Assembly: GCA_947034885.2 (NCBI GenBank)
Contig: OX344750.2
Location: 12,642,053 to 12,706,052, forward strand
DNA: 64,000 nucleotides
Reading direction: 5' to 3'
From: Thuidium tamariscinum
Lineage: Eukaryota > Streptophyta > Bryopsida > Hypnales > Thuidiaceae
Part shown: one piece after another, positions 1 through 12,523 of the stretch
Layout: each line of letters opens with the position of its first letter
Position numbering within the stretch: position 1 is the first letter of the stretch
Translations under genes and position numbers: made by a program
Notes under the pieces: generated by a model
The model's database searches: none
What the model was told of the DNA's origin: nothing
What the model saw: only the letters and a program-made list of their open reading frames with translations

Positions 1-2
1 AA

Positions 3-1286
3 GCTATAAGAAAGGCAACTGGATGGGAAGATCCTGTAGATGCAAGAAGCATTAGAGCCTTTTTACATGAAGAAGGAATCCATGATAGGATTTATGATGC
101 TTCAGTCGAGGAGAAGCGGGTGAGAGTTGATGGTGAAGATGATGAAGAGCCAATATCAAAGAGAAGACCTCCAGTACAGAGTGACCCTGCAAAGCAAATG
201 AGGAAGAGAGTTCCTACAAGGTCAAAGACTGCTAGCCCTGAATTTGTGCATCCAAGAGATGCTCCACTACCTCATAAAGATGGGGGGCAATCTAGTAGCA
301 CAAAGAAGGATCAAGTGAAGGAAGACTCAAGCAAAGGCAAAACAAAGGGCCCTGCTTACAAACTCTCATCAGACATTGAAAACTCCATTGATTTGAAGGG
401 AGTTTTAGAAGAGAGAATCTTGGATGCCAAGATTGAATTCACTTTAAGGGAAGCACTTGGCATTGCCAAGAAAGATTTTCATGAGCTGATCATAGACATT
501 ATCAAAAGAAAGAGGCAGATGACTGCTGAGGCTGTGATGGTGAGCGCTTTGGACACCCATGTGACTAAAGATGAAGAAACAGAGATTGATGAAGTTTTTG
601 CCATGATGGATGAGCCTATAGTTCGAAGAGATGAAAATGCAAATCTTCGTGTGGTGGAAGAAAGACTAGAGGGGGTGGCCAGTACTTATAATGTAAAGAT
701 TGAGGCATTGGAGGAGGAAGATTCGAAGGTTGAGACTCAAACTTTTGAATGTGCTTATGATCATGATGTGAAGGAGAAACATGATGAGAAGGATGAATTT
801 CACCTTCCATTTTGGGCTAGAGCCACTACTGAAACCAAAGTGAAGCTTGAAGGATTAGATGAGCCTGTACTTGCTCTTGTTGATCATGGCTCTGAAATCA
901 ACATCATTTCTAGAAATGTGTATGAAAAGGGCAAATGGCCAATTGACACCGAACATGGTTGGGTCATGAGAGCAGCTAATAGTGGGCGCACTCAATTGCA
1001 TGGAGCTTGTCCATCTCTTTCCACAAAGATTGAAGATGTATATGTTGAACAAAACTTTTTTGTTCAAAATTTCAGTGCATATCCAGTACTTTTGGGCCAA
1101 CCGTTTATCACTGCTTCACGAATGGAGACTAAAGTATTGGATGATGGATCACACTATGCTCAAATTCGAAGCATTGATGGAAAGAAGTCAGTACAATTTT
1201 TGACCGTAAGAGCCAATAATGAAAGGCACCGACTTCAACTTAGGGAGACTCCTCTTCCTACTTCTATTAACTTTCCAAATTTTTAA
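3..1286 (+). pseudogene. Gypsy gag C-terminal part and aspartic protease, 5'-partial
   Basis: The frame is open from the first bases of the window to a TAA at 1284-1286. The first two thirds are charged, lysine- and glutamate-rich gag-like sequence. A retropepsin domain follows at about 800-1150: the active-site motif reads ALVDHGSEINII and the second conserved block is VLLGQPF. The usual active site is D-[ST]-G; here it is D-H-G, a variant I believe occurs in some plant and fungal gypsy lineages, so it may be native and not a lesion. No zinc knuckle is visible in the part present. The next domains lie in another frame starting near 1301, so a -1/+1 change separates protease from RT. This could be programmed frameshifting but is more likely decay. 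Confidence 0.8.
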
Positions 1287-1300
1287 AGGGCACAAGTGGA

Positions 1301-4300
1301 GTGAGGGGATCTACTTGTGCCAAAACATTTGAAGATGTTAAAGTCCCCAATGTGCATGCTATTGTTGGGTGTGGGATTTTGAGTGTAACTAGAGATGAAG
1401 TTATCAGTTTTACAAATATTCAAGACTTAGAACCTATGTATAAAAGATTTGTGAGAAAGATGGAGAAAAACCTAAAAAGAGTGAAGATTTTAGAGGAAGA
1501 TGAAGTCATCTCAGGAGTTTACGAGGAAAATGGTATACCTGATAATTTTTTGCAAATTTTGCAAGAAATAAAGGAAAACAAAGAAGCTGATATGGCTGAT
1601 CCTTATATAATAAGTGTTCATTCAACTTCATTATATCATGAGATTTCAACAACAATTACAGAGCTACATAATTCAAAAATGGATGGGCATAGACTAGAAG
1701 CTGCAGTGCATACTAAGTACAAGACTGTGGCCAAGAAGGTGAAGCCCGTGGCTACTCAGCTACCATCTAATACTAATGAGCATATCAAGCAAGCTGAAAA
1801 AGAGCCAAGTTTGAGGGAGACAAGAAAGATTGGGCACAAGTTTACTAAAGAGAGTTTGGGAAGCTTGAAGATTGGAGGAAGTGATTTTTTGACTGAGCCA
1901 GAGAAGAAAAAATTTAAAGACATGCTTGCTTTGCATGGGAAGGTCTTTGCTTCTTCGCCAGATGAGATTGGTTGTGTGCAACCAAGTGTTGTAACGCCTA
2001 TGGTAATTTTCACAGTGCCTCACGTGCCGTGGGATCTGAAGCCCATACCTATGCCTAGAGCTTTGCTTCCAAAACTTATAGAGTTGCTTAAAGAGAAGGT
2101 CAAGATGGGTATACTTGAGCCATCAATGGCTCCTTATTCAAACCGATGGTTCACTGTTCCAAAGAAATCAGGAGCATTGAGATTTATTCAAGACATGCAG
2201 CCTGCTAATAGGGTGACCATTAGGAACAAAGGATCCGTTCCAATTGTTGATGAAGTAGCTGAAGCATTTGCTGGACATGCCATTTATTCTATTGGAGACC
2301 TATATTCTGGTTATGATCAGTTTCAATTAGCTACTGAAAGTAGAGATTTGACAACCATGAAGACTCCACTTGGTTTAGTACGCATGTGCACATTGCCTCA
2401 AGGTGCTACTAATTCAGTGGCACATATGCAAAGTGCCATGAATCAAATCTTGAGAGATTTTGTGCCTGAGAAGACCATACCATTTGTAGATGATATTCCT
2501 ATAAAAGGATGTGAGGAGAAGAGAAAGGATTTGACAGTTCAAAATGACGGTTGTAGAATCTTTGTGAATGATCATATCAAAGATGTATCCAAAATTTTGA
2601 GCAGACTTGAAGAAGTGAATTTGACTCTTTCCATTGAAAAGTCAAAGTTTGGGGTTGATGAGATTTTGGTCATTGGACATTTATGCGGTTCCTATGGAAG
2701 AAAACCTAATCCCAAAAAAGTTGATGCCATTGGAAGAATGAAGGCCTGCAGCAATGTCACTAAAGTAAGGAGATTTTTGGGAGCATGTGTCTTCTACCAA
2801 ATTTGGATCCCTCATTTTGCTCATGTATCAGAGCCATTGTATAAACTTTTGCGTAAGAAGAACAAATTTCTTTGGCAACATGAACAAAACTTGGCTATGG
2901 AGGAATTGAAGAAGATTTTGAGATCACCACCGGTTCTTAAGCAAGTAAAATATGATTGTGGAAGGCCAGTGATAGTGACTGTTGATACAAGTCCAATTGC
3001 TATTGGATGGGCTATTGGACAAGATGATGAAGAAGGAAAGAGGTTTGCTATCCAATTTGGAGCAAGGATCTTGACTGAGCGGCAAAGAGCATATCCACAA
3101 GTTAAGAGAGAACTATGGGGAGCACTCACAGCTCTCAAAGTAGACAGAAACTACCTAATTGGAACAGAAGTGGTAGTAGAGACTGATTGCTTACCTTTGC
3201 TGGGAATGATAGCAAATTGTAATTCACCAGACATTGCTATGCTACGATGGATAGCCTACATCAAGTCTTTAAACCCTGTTCTAGTTCATATTGAAGGCAA
3301 AAAGAATTGTGTTGCCGATATGTTGTCTAGAACAAAGTATTTTTACGAAGAAGAGATGATGGCTGAAGAAACTGGTGAAGAACTATCTCATGGGAGTTAT
3401 GTAATGACAGCAAATGGAGAGAGCTTTGTTAATGAAGTTTTACCATTCAAAGAAGAATTATACGAGGGAAGACTGAAAGAGATTGGACAATATTTGAGCA
3501 CTTTGAGAAGGCATGAAGGTTGGTTAGATAAGACATTCAAAGATATCAGGCATCAATCTTACGGATATCTTTTGAGAGATGAATTTCTGTGGAAGAGAGC
3601 AAAGAGGAGAGATGAAATGCCGTTGAGAGTGATTGGAGATTCTGAGACCAAATCCAAGGTTCTTCAAGAGTTTCATGATACACTTTGGGCTGGTCATAGA
3701 GGAGTTTGGGCCACTTACACAAAGCTCAAAGAACGTTATTGGTGGAAGGGATTATACAAAGACGTCGAGGAATTTGTAGCTTCATGCACTACATGTCAAT
3801 TACAGTCTAAAATTCGACACAGAGATGAGTTACATCCGACATATCCTCCTTCTATTCACTTTCGATGGATGATTGATCTAGTTGCTATGCCATCGGCAAT
3901 GTCGGGCATGAAGTATCTTGTTTTAGCAAGAGAAGAACTTTCAAATTTTGTGGAGGGAAGAGCTCTTCGAACCAAAATAACAAAGAATGTCTGCCGTTTT
4001 ATACTTGAAGATATTTTTAGTCGATATGGAAGTATTGGTGCAATGAGAGCAGACAGAGGAGAACTTGATGCAGCTGAAGCAAGAGATTTTTTCAACAAAC
4101 ATGGTGTGCAGTTGAAGTTGACAACAGCTTATAATCCTGAAGCCAATGGCAAAATTGAAAGAGGTCATCTTCCTATTATTCAAGCATTGGTTAAAGCCTG
4201 TAGAGGACGGCCAAATATTTGGCCTAAACTCCTTCCATTTGCTCTATGGACTGACAGAACTACACATAGTACTGTCACAGGGTATATGCCTATCGAACTT

Positions 4301-4861
4301 ATGCATGGATATAAACCTATGTTGCCAGGAGAAGAATCTGTTCCTTCATAGATATTTCTATCATGGGAAGATGGTATCAATACGGAAAGACTACTTGAGC
4401 TTCGTATTCAACAACTTGAGAGGTTGCCAGAAGACCATCAAATTGCATTGGAGAAGATGAAAGCTGCGAGGTTACACAACAAGGAGAGGTTTGACAAAAC
4501 TCATCGATTGAGGGCAAGAAAAATTAAAGAAGGAGATTGGGTGCTTGTGTTTGATAGTACGTTAGAACATCAACATAGCACCGTGAGGAAATTTGCCCGA
4601 AGATGGTTTGGACCATATGTGGTAGTCACAGTACACAACAACGCCACATATTCATTACGGGAATTGGATGGAACTCCTCTACGAAATCCTATTGCTGATA
4701 AACGTATCAAAGTATTTCGGCGAAGAGATGGAGATATTCGCAATGAAGATTTGGATGCTTTTCTACCTTCAGCACAAATGCAAGAGATGAAAGAAGTAAG
4801 AGATGAAAGCACAGAAGATAATCAAGAAGAGTCTACTTGGCACATACCGGAGGATGTGTAG
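1301..4861 (+). pseudogene. Gypsy pol: reverse transcriptase, RNase H, integrase
   Basis: One frame runs from about 1301 to the TAG-terminated end at 4861 with a single internal stop, TAG at 4349-4351, so it reads as two pieces (1016 and 145 codons). RT is at about 2030-2700, with the metal-binding motif FVDD at 2483-2494 in place of the common YVDD. RNase H follows at about 2970-3330, with D in VTVDTS, E in KRELWG and D in VETDC. Integrase begins with an H-H-C-C zinc finger (HDTLWAGH ... CTTCQ) at about 3670-3800. Its D-D-E core has D in WMIDLV, D in RADRGE and E in NGKIERGH. After the stop comes a C-terminal GPY/F-type module (RRWFGPYVVV). It would copy RNA into DNA and insert it. The nonsense codon removes the integrase tail. 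Confidence 0.88.
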
Positions 4862-4865
4862 GTTT

Positions 4866-4873
4866 AGAGGGGG
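4866..4873 (+). other. Polypurine tract of the Gypsy element
   Basis: AGAGGGGG lies immediately after the pol stop codon and directly before TGAATGTCGTGAGG, which fits the TG start of a 3' LTR. A polypurine tract here primes plus-strand DNA synthesis in LTR retroelements. Confidence 0.65.
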
Positions 4874-5345
4874 TGAATGTCGTGAGGTAAATGCGTACAC
4901 TATTTAAAATGTATACGTATTTTATATTCAAATTAGATTTTAGTATTTAAGTTTTAGAATCTATTTTTAGGTTTGAAGTTCAACACTAAAATGTTGAACT
5001 GGAGGGTTTTTATGAAGTCATGAGATTTAGAGTCTTAGGATTCTTCTTTGACTTTAGTTTTTACCTCCTTTTACTTTGGTTGAAGTGAACTTGAACTTAT
5101 GTTCTTGTTCTTTTACTTTGGCCAATAGATGTCTGGAGGTGTATTTAAGCATCTCTCACTTAACATAATAGATAGGTTTTTTTTGGGAACTTAACTTAAT
5201 ATATATAATATATATATATATATTTTTTGGTAAATTTAATTTAATATATATGTTTTTTTGGTAACTTAATTTAATATATATGTTTTTTTTGGTAACTTAA
5301 TTTAACAAAACTTCTATTGACTAACTCTTCTACTCAACAACTAGC
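4874..5345 (+). repeat. Putative 3' LTR of the Gypsy element
   Basis: The start is set by the polypurine tract and a TG dinucleotide at 4874. The end is not certain: CA dinucleotides near 5339 and 5349 are candidates. The 5' LTR is outside the window, so identity cannot be tested. The stretch is AT-rich and contains the short tandem repeat annotated at 5187-5305. Confidence 0.5.
5187..5305 (+). repeat. AT-rich tandem repeat within the Gypsy 3' LTR
   Basis: Three to four degenerate units of about 30-36 bp share the pattern TTAATATATATG, then T(7-8), then GGTAACTTAATT. A (TA)n run sits in the first unit. Confidence 0.75.
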
Positions 5346-6087
5346 AGCCAGACACCTCGTGTGTTCCCTAAGCACGCTCCTCTCTACCCGACACCGTCGT
5401 TGTGTTTCGATCATGCTTCCATCCTCCAGCAAGATCCCAGCCCCGTTGGCAGTCCACATGCTTGCTCTTCAGCAGCTGAAGTAAGAAGTAGCTCAGTTAG
5501 TGCCCGGGAACTACGTGCGTTCTCGATCAAGGTCGAGCTCTCATGCTTCGCACCCTTCAGGACAGTTTCCCGCTTCCGGTGCATGTTGAGTTCTTCCCCT
5601 TCCACAAGTGGTCTAATTCTTGTACTGCTCTATATGGTTTACTTCCCCTTCCGACTTTTGCATTCCGAATAATTACAGAGATTTTGGCAGAATTTTTAAG
5701 TCGTACGTGTCAAATATCAGTGTGCAATTGCTAGCTAGCTGCTCTTTGATTCATTAAGAGCCTTTTCAAGTAGTAAAACTCAGTATTTTGATATTGTCTA
5801 GAATGATGATGCACTGATACTTTCGTGAATCAGAGGAAGAGGAAGCAGAAGGGAAGGACTGACCAGTGCTGTCGGCGACGTTGGAAATCGAAGGGGACAT
5901 GTTCGTAATTAATTTATTACCGCTTCAATTCTATGTTTTCTCAATTAATTTATCATGAAGAGGGTGATCGATCTAATTAAAGCCACTGCTCAATTTGCGT
6001 GTTGGTTCTGATAGCAAACTCTGAATAATTGTATCGTAGATCGATCGAGCCGGGTCGAAGTACATTGTGAACTGGTTGGCAGACACT

Positions 6088-6991
6088 ATGGGAGCCAGCA
6101 TATGGACTCAGGTGTGGCTGCCGCTGCTGATTGGCCTTGCCATTCAAATCGTAGTCGCTACTCTCTGTTACCTGAGCGTTCGACTTTGGCACGGTGTAAT
6201 TGATATGATCACGACACAGGCAACAGGTCTGATCGATGCCTCTTTCCTGAATTTCATTTCTTCCTCAAATCCTAGGATTGCTCTTGGCGTACTGCTCGAC
6301 GTTTTCGTTGAAGTGCTTCTCTCTAGTAATTTCTTAAGGATTAAAGACTCCATCGAAAAAAATTCGGCTGCTCTGTCTTTCTCTGTGCAAAATGTATGAT
6401 GACATGTTTAACTTCCCGTTTGCTCAGTCGGGGAAAGTACTCACGATCAGGCCCTCCTTGATGGTGATGCTGTTGCTCATGCAAATGCCACGCCTGATTT
6501 GGAAGGTGAGATTTTTTTCTTACTCCTTTAATTTGGGGTCCAGGATTTATGAACTTCTTATCAAATCTGTGAACTTGAATCTTGAATGATAATCCTTCGG
6601 TACAAACAGTAAGACAAAATACTGGGATATCTTTTGACTGCTTCCTTGTGACTGATGCTGGTGATCGAAAGAAAATATGTAAAGGTGATATAATATCTCA
6701 GTGCTCGTCTCTAAGCCATAAGGAACCCTCAGTAGTCCACTGTTTTTTTCTCGTGGACTCCTAGGTAGAAATTGATGACTATACTAAGACTACGTACAAA
6801 TGGAACAGGGGAAGACCGAGACTGAGGAGACGAACGTGGTGAATCCTGTCGGAGTGTGTAAGGCTTAAGATCATTTGAGTTCTTCCTTTCGCTTCCTGGC
6901 GAATTTGCTGACTTCTTCATTTGTTGATGCATAGGTGGTAAGTCCATGCCTGATTCTGAATTAGAACTGGGAATTGTGAATAGCAGCGAAG
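6088..6991 (+). CDS. Small membrane protein gene, copy 1, spliced (function unknown)
   Basis: I do not recognise the family. The exon 1 ATG is at 6088 (MGASIWTQVWLPLLIGLA...), the first ATG conserved between both copies. It encodes a hydrophobic segment of about 20 residues (LPLLIGLAIQIVVATLCYL) and then a block shared with copy 2 (GLIDASFLNFISSSNPRIAL). A second inferred exon, 6428-6505, is bounded by TTTGCTCAG and GAAG|GTGAG and is rich in leucine and methionine. A third, 6935-6991, is bounded by ATAG and GAAG|GTGAG and is acidic (SELELGIVN). Compared with copy 2, exon 2 lacks 27 bp, an in-frame loss of nine codons. The exon 1 donor is unclear, so the exact model is uncertain. The transposon nest begins about 600 bp downstream and probably separates this copy from its 3' region. 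Confidence 0.45.
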
Positions 6992-7621
6992 GTGAGAAAT
7001 TAATCCTGCACAGACAATACACTACACCACTCTCCGTGCTGCACCGCGATCATTTCTTTGAGAATAGACTCTGTTGTTGAAACTCAAGCATGTGGTACGT
7101 AGATGGTTGTGCTGAATTTGAACATCCTCCACTCGTCAATGCATTCTGAAGATCTGTTGACGATGATCGATGTGAAAAGACTAAGTTCCGTCGTCGTGGA
7201 CTTCGCAGGAGGCTGCTGAATGAAGCTGCGCCTATTGAGAAGGTTGTTGATGTTGGCCATGACTGCACTGTTACATTACTCCTGAAGCATTCTCATGGAA
7301 GCCCTTCGATCATCTTAATTTCTTCTCACGGGTGAAGCTGTTGTTGATTCTGCACCGCTGAAGCTACGCTGCATCTGTCCTTGAAGGACTAAGCGCGTAA
7401 GACTGGTCGGGAGCGAGCTGATGAGTGAGAGGAACTCCATCGCATATGGGTTGGAATAAATGACGAGGATGTTTAGTGACACTTATGCTACATATCTTCA
7501 CTAGAGGGAGCCTCTTTGTCTGATTTTTTAGTAAGTTTTGCATTTAGGGTTAAGGAGGCATACTTTGTATGTGTTGGTGAAAGGGTGTACAAGGGTGAAT
7601 GCAAGAAACACTTGTACTATT

Positions 7622-7787
7622 TGTTAGAACATCTGTATTAGGGTTTCATCTCCGGATGACATTCATCCAGGTCAACCTGTGGGTTAGACCAGCACCATTA
7701 TTTTACATATAAATTAAGGCTAAGCCTCTGGCTAAGGCATCTGATTCTGAGCTAACAGACTGAGGTTGTGTTAAGCTAGCTCTAAGA
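7622..7787 (+). repeat. 5' LTR of the Copia element (166 bp)
   Basis: It begins TGTTAGAACATC and ends GCTCTAAGA immediately before the primer-binding site. Its first 45 bp closely match the 3' LTR at 30650-30694. The terminal 7 bp form a short inverted repeat with one mismatch. Confidence 0.85.
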
Positions 7788-7800
7788 TGGTATCAAAGCG
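7788..7800 (+). other. Primer-binding site, initiator tRNA-Met type
   Basis: TGGTATCAAAGCG follows the 5' LTR with no gap and closely matches the standard plant Copia primer site TGGTATCAGAGC, which is complementary to the 3' end of initiator tRNA-Met. Confidence 0.85.
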
Positions 7801-7940
7801 AGTCTAAGTTCTTTGATTGTCCGAGCGAGAAGTGGTATCGATAGAGTCATACCGTCAGTCTCAACTACGTGCCACAGGCCACAGCTATCACTCTTAGATC
7901 ACTCTCATTGTGGATAGGCTAGAACGTCGTCCCAGATAGA

Positions 7941-10900
7941 ATGGATCCAAGCACGAAAGATATTCCAGAGTCTCTGAAACTAGCAGGTCCTAGTAACTAT
8001 GTCATATGGAGCTACAAAGTTAAAGTGATTCTCATCTAGGAAGGACTGTGGCAATATGTTACAGTACCTGCGAACAATGCCAACACTGCAACTTCATCGA
8101 CGAGAGGCTCCGGCGGCGCGTCATCTGGAGCAGACTTTGGAGGTTTGGGAACAAACTCGGAAGGCGGCAGCGGCGCAGCTCAACCCAACGTCAATCGTGA
8201 AACCGAACTCCGCGGTCGCGCCACCAGGATTATTATCTCACTGGTACGGGACTCTCTCATCCTTAGCATCATTCACCTTACGGATTCGTATGCAATCTGG
8301 CAGCGACTCCAATCTATGTGCAACGTGCAGAGTACGTCCAGACGTCTTTCTCTGAAAGACGTATTTTACTCTCTTAGGATGAGTGAAGGAAAGGAGATAG
8401 GTGATCATCTTCAAGAGATCAACTTATTAGTAACACAGCTAGCACAGCTAGGAATAGCAATTACTGACGAGGACCTTGTGGACCTCACACTGAACAGTCT
8501 TCCAAAAAGTTGGTCGACATTTAGACAAATCCAAAAAGGACGGAAACAGACTCCTTCCTTTGGAATTCTTGAAGGGTTACTCCTACAAGAAGAGGTCGGT
8601 AGGAAACTAGAAAAGAAACAAGAGGAAGTCGAAGAACTTAACTTCGTCAGTTCTGGCCGAGGCAAAGGAACCACAAATACTAACCGCGGCGGCCGGACAA
8701 GTCGTGGACGGGGTTATTCGATGGATGACCGTACTCAATCGCTATTGAAGACTGATGGCTCTGATCGATCTTCGGTCATCTGCCACAAATGCAACAAATC
8801 AGGACATTTTGCTCGGGAATGCATCCAAGTGACGCTGGAAGGAAAAATCAAAGCCTTACAGCTACAACTCGACGGCATGCAACGTAGCCGTAATCGTCCC
8901 CGAATATCGCAAGTAAACTTGGCTGAAGTTGACGACGACAGCTCAGGCCAAGATTTGCCCCAGGATGTGAAGGCATGCATCGATGCCTTCTATGATGATC
9001 ACGACGTTCCAGAAGAAGTTATTAAGGTATGTATGATTCCAGGTGCCGTTGAGGATGATTGGTTTTTAGATTCCGGTGCCTCTTCCCACGGAACGGGAAA
9101 CTCTCAGCTTCTTAGCAATCTCATGCCGTCTAGTGTGCCAAGTATTAGGATGGTAGGCAGTCAAGTAATGGCAGTCACTGGACAAGGATCTGTAAGCACT
9201 ATGGATTCGTCAGGAGCAATAAAAAGCATCCACAACGTTCTTTATGTCCCTGGTGTGAGAACAAACTTATTCTCTGTTGGAAAATTGGCAGATGTTGGAT
9301 ACCAAGTTTTATTCCAATCACGTACCTGTCTTATTTATGACAAAGACAATTCAAGCAAGATCTTTCTTCAAGCTACCAGGGATAGACGCAATAACTTATA
9401 TCGGGTTGAACAAAGGTTCGGTCAATACCCCACCTCAGATCAAATTTCCGGGTCAATATCTTCCCCAACTTCACATGCGGCTAATTTTATTATAGCGCCA
9501 GACAGGAACAGTTCGCACGTTTCCAACATGTGCCCAACTTCTACGTCGAACTTACCAACTGCAACGACTCGTAGACGTTCTTCTACGAGCCTTCCCTCCA
9601 GCATCACTCGACCTCCTGATACACAAATTCATCTCTAGCATAAGCGAATAGGTCATGTCAATTATCAGAGTTTATATCACATGACTTCCAAAGGACTAGT
9701 TGCAGGAGTACCCAATATTCCGTTTATTAAACATATTTGTTCTTCCTGCGTTTTAGGGAAGCTACCTCGGGACAGATTCCCAAAGACCCGGCGCACTCAT
9801 ACAAGTCAACCACTTCAGCTCATTCATAGCGATTTGTGTGGACCCATGCCAGTCTCTTCTCGAACTAGTAGCCGATATATTTTGACATTTATAGACGACT
9901 TCTCTCGGAAAACGTGGCTATATTTTCTGAAAGAGAAATCTCAAGCATTGGAGGCCTTTAAACAATTCAAGGCCCTCGTTGAAACTCCCCATCAACGGAT
10001 CCAGATCCTACAGACAGATCGGGGAGGCGAATATATATTGACAGAATTCTTGACCTACTGCTCCAAACACGGGATCGCTTGATAATTAACGACAAGACAC
10101 TCCCCGCATCAGAACGGCGTCATCGAACGCAAAAACAGGACCTTATTGGAAGGCATCAGGAGCGTAGTCATTGGCACCAAGATTCCACATATTCTATGGG
10201 ACGAGATTGCACGTACCATTAACTATATTCAGAATCGGTGTCCAACGAAGGCACTCCACTTACGCACTCCTGAAGAAGCTTTTTGAGGTACCATGCCTCA
10301 TCTTGGTCATCTCTGTGTTATTGGTTGTCTTGCATATTGTCACATTCCTGATAGCAAACGACAGAAGCTAGATCAGAAAGCTGTTCCTACTATTCTCCTA
10401 GGCTATGACGAACACAGTAAAGCCTATCGTTGCTACAATCCACGCACTCGTCAAATTTTGATTCCTAGGGATGTACGGTTTGATGAGCTCAACTTCGAAA
10501 TACCAGTCTCTGAAACCCCTGAACCCTTAGCGAATTCACATTTCTTTGATACTCTCCCAACCTCGCCTCTCCATTCTGCCCACACACCCAATACCACCAC
10601 AGTATCTGAACCCCACTCATCTCCTTCTGCTGCTCCAAATCCTGGTAGTCCCACATCTTCTCCAGTTCCCTTCCCTGCTTCACCTGACCTACCATCGTTT
10701 CCACTTCCCCAGCCCGAACCTGCTCCTCCCGAACCCCCTCGTCGCTCTCAACGGCCGCATAGGCAAAATATCCGCTTAGACGGATACGAGTTGTGTCTCT
10801 CCCTCGAGGATTTTGACATATGTCATCTTATTTCTACTCCATCTGCCGTGATTCCCAAACCATCCTCTACACCCAGTTCCCCCACCTCAGACAAAATCAC

Positions 10901-12520
10901 CTTCAAACAGGCCCGCCATGACCTCGGCTGGAGGTCAGCAATGCAAACTGAGATGGAATCCATCTGGTGCAATCATACATGGGATTTAACACCCCTCCCG
11001 CAAGGCAAGAAGGCAATATCATGCAAATGGGTATTCACCATCAAACCAGGCATAGGTGGACAACCTCCCATTAAAAAGGCCAGACTAGTAGCCCATGGTT
11101 TTGAACAACGCTATGGCATTGATTTTGACGAAACATTCGCTCCTGTGATTAAATGGGCAACCATTAGAACTGCTATTGCCCTTGCTGCAGCTAAGCGTTG
11201 GGATATTCATCATATGGATGTTAGGACTGCGTTCCTTCATGGTCTCTTGAAGGAACGGATTTACATGATTCAACCTCCTGGATTTAGGGCAAAAGGAAAA
11301 GAGCATTTAGTTTGTTACCTAAACAAATCCCTCTATGGATTAAAACAGAGTCCTAGGGCTTGGTATGAGAAGATCGATGCAGCTCTTAGGAGCTTGGGAT
11401 TACATCGCAACACCTCCGATAGCAACCTGTATTACATGCATGAAAATGGCGAGACAGTAATCTTGCTTCTTTACGTTGACGACTTATTCATCACAGGCAA
11501 CTCCGATGCTCTTATCTCCCGATTGAAAACCTTTCTGCACACCGAGTTTGATATGACAAACCTGGGAAAGATCAAACGCTACTTGGGGATCTCATTCGAA
11601 ACAGTTATTCTGGGGATATTCCTACATCAAAGGGATTATGCGAAATCTATTCTCACTGAATTTGGGATGGCCGAATGTAAACTAGCTTCTACACCATTCC
11701 TAGAAGGCCAAATATTAGTCACCAACATGAATTCACCATACATTGACTCAACATACTATTGTAAATTGGTTGGGAAACTTATCTTTCTTACGGTCACAAG
11801 ACCTGATATTGGCTATGTGGTTAGTCGCCTTAGCAATTATATGGCGAATCCCCAACACGCCCACTTGGAAGCTGCCAAACACGTCCTTCGGTATCTGCAA
11901 GGAACACTTGATTTTGGCATATTATATCAGGCTGGATCTCCTTCTACAATATCAGGCTACACGGATGCCGACTAGGGCACTTGCCTTGAAACTCGACGTT
12001 CTATGGGCGCTTATGTTTTTCTCCTCGCAGGCGGCCCAATTACCTGGTAGTCTAAGCGGCAGCTCACCGTCTCCCGCTCTTCTACAGAGTCTGAATACCG
12101 CGCGCTAAGTGATGGCGCCCAAGAGGCCGTTTGGCTCCATCAACTACTTGTTGAACTACAGACTCCAACCTCCCCAACAAAACCCGCACTGTAGCCTTTC
12201 CCTTCTCCGAAGTCATCAGAACTACAGCCTCCACCTCTCCCGAAGAAATCAGCCCTGAAGGTACTCCCACAGCACTCCAACCTTAGCATTACTCTACATT
12301 GTGATAACCAAGGGGCAATGAAGCTTGCCTATAGTCCAATTTTCCATGCACGTTCCAAACACATTGAAATCCATTACCATTTTGTTAGAGAGAGAGAATC
12401 TTAGGAGGGGAAATTCGGACAGAATATATTGATACTCAACATCAGCCGGCTGATGCACTTACAAAACCGCTGGGAAGAATCAAATTCCACCAGCATAGAT
12501 CTACACTTGGCATTCGTAGC
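7941..12520 (+). pseudogene. Copia gag-pol polyprotein, decayed by in-frame stops
   Basis: The ATG at 7941 (MDPSTKDIPESLKLAGPSNY) opens a frame that stays in register to about 12250 but carries stops at 8037, 9636, 10080, 10083, 10284, 11973 and 12048. Gag ends with a CCHC knuckle (CHKCNKSGHFAREC). Protease has DSGASSH. Integrase has the GPMPVSS region, the D of FIDDFS, the D of QTDRGGEY and the E of NGVIERKN. RT begins near 10900 and has YVDD at 11472-11483. RNase H starts around GYTDAD, and its end ([18 protein letters not shown], then ADALTKPLG) requires a frame change near 12400. The stops at 9636 and 11973 replace tryptophans usual at those Copia positions (LWHKRLGH, DADW). No functional polyprotein can be made. 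Confidence 0.9.
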
Positions 12521-12523
12521 CTA

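Larger units (their letters stand above)
1..5345 (+). mobile_element. Ty3/Gypsy LTR retrotransposon, 5' end outside window
   Basis: Order of domains is gag tail, aspartic protease, reverse transcriptase, RNase H, zinc-binding and catalytic integrase, then a polypurine tract and a probable 3' LTR. That order (integrase after RNase H) defines Ty3/Gypsy. The 5' LTR, primer-binding site and most of gag lie left of the window. The coding region has one frame change and one nonsense codon, so this copy is not intact. The 3' boundary is approximate because the other LTR is not available for comparison; it is placed just before the duplicated gene region. Confidence 0.88.

Noticed and set aside
7788..7800. 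tRNA gene fragment
   Set aside because: Only the 3' complement of initiator tRNA-Met is present; its position after the LTR shows it is a primer-binding site.
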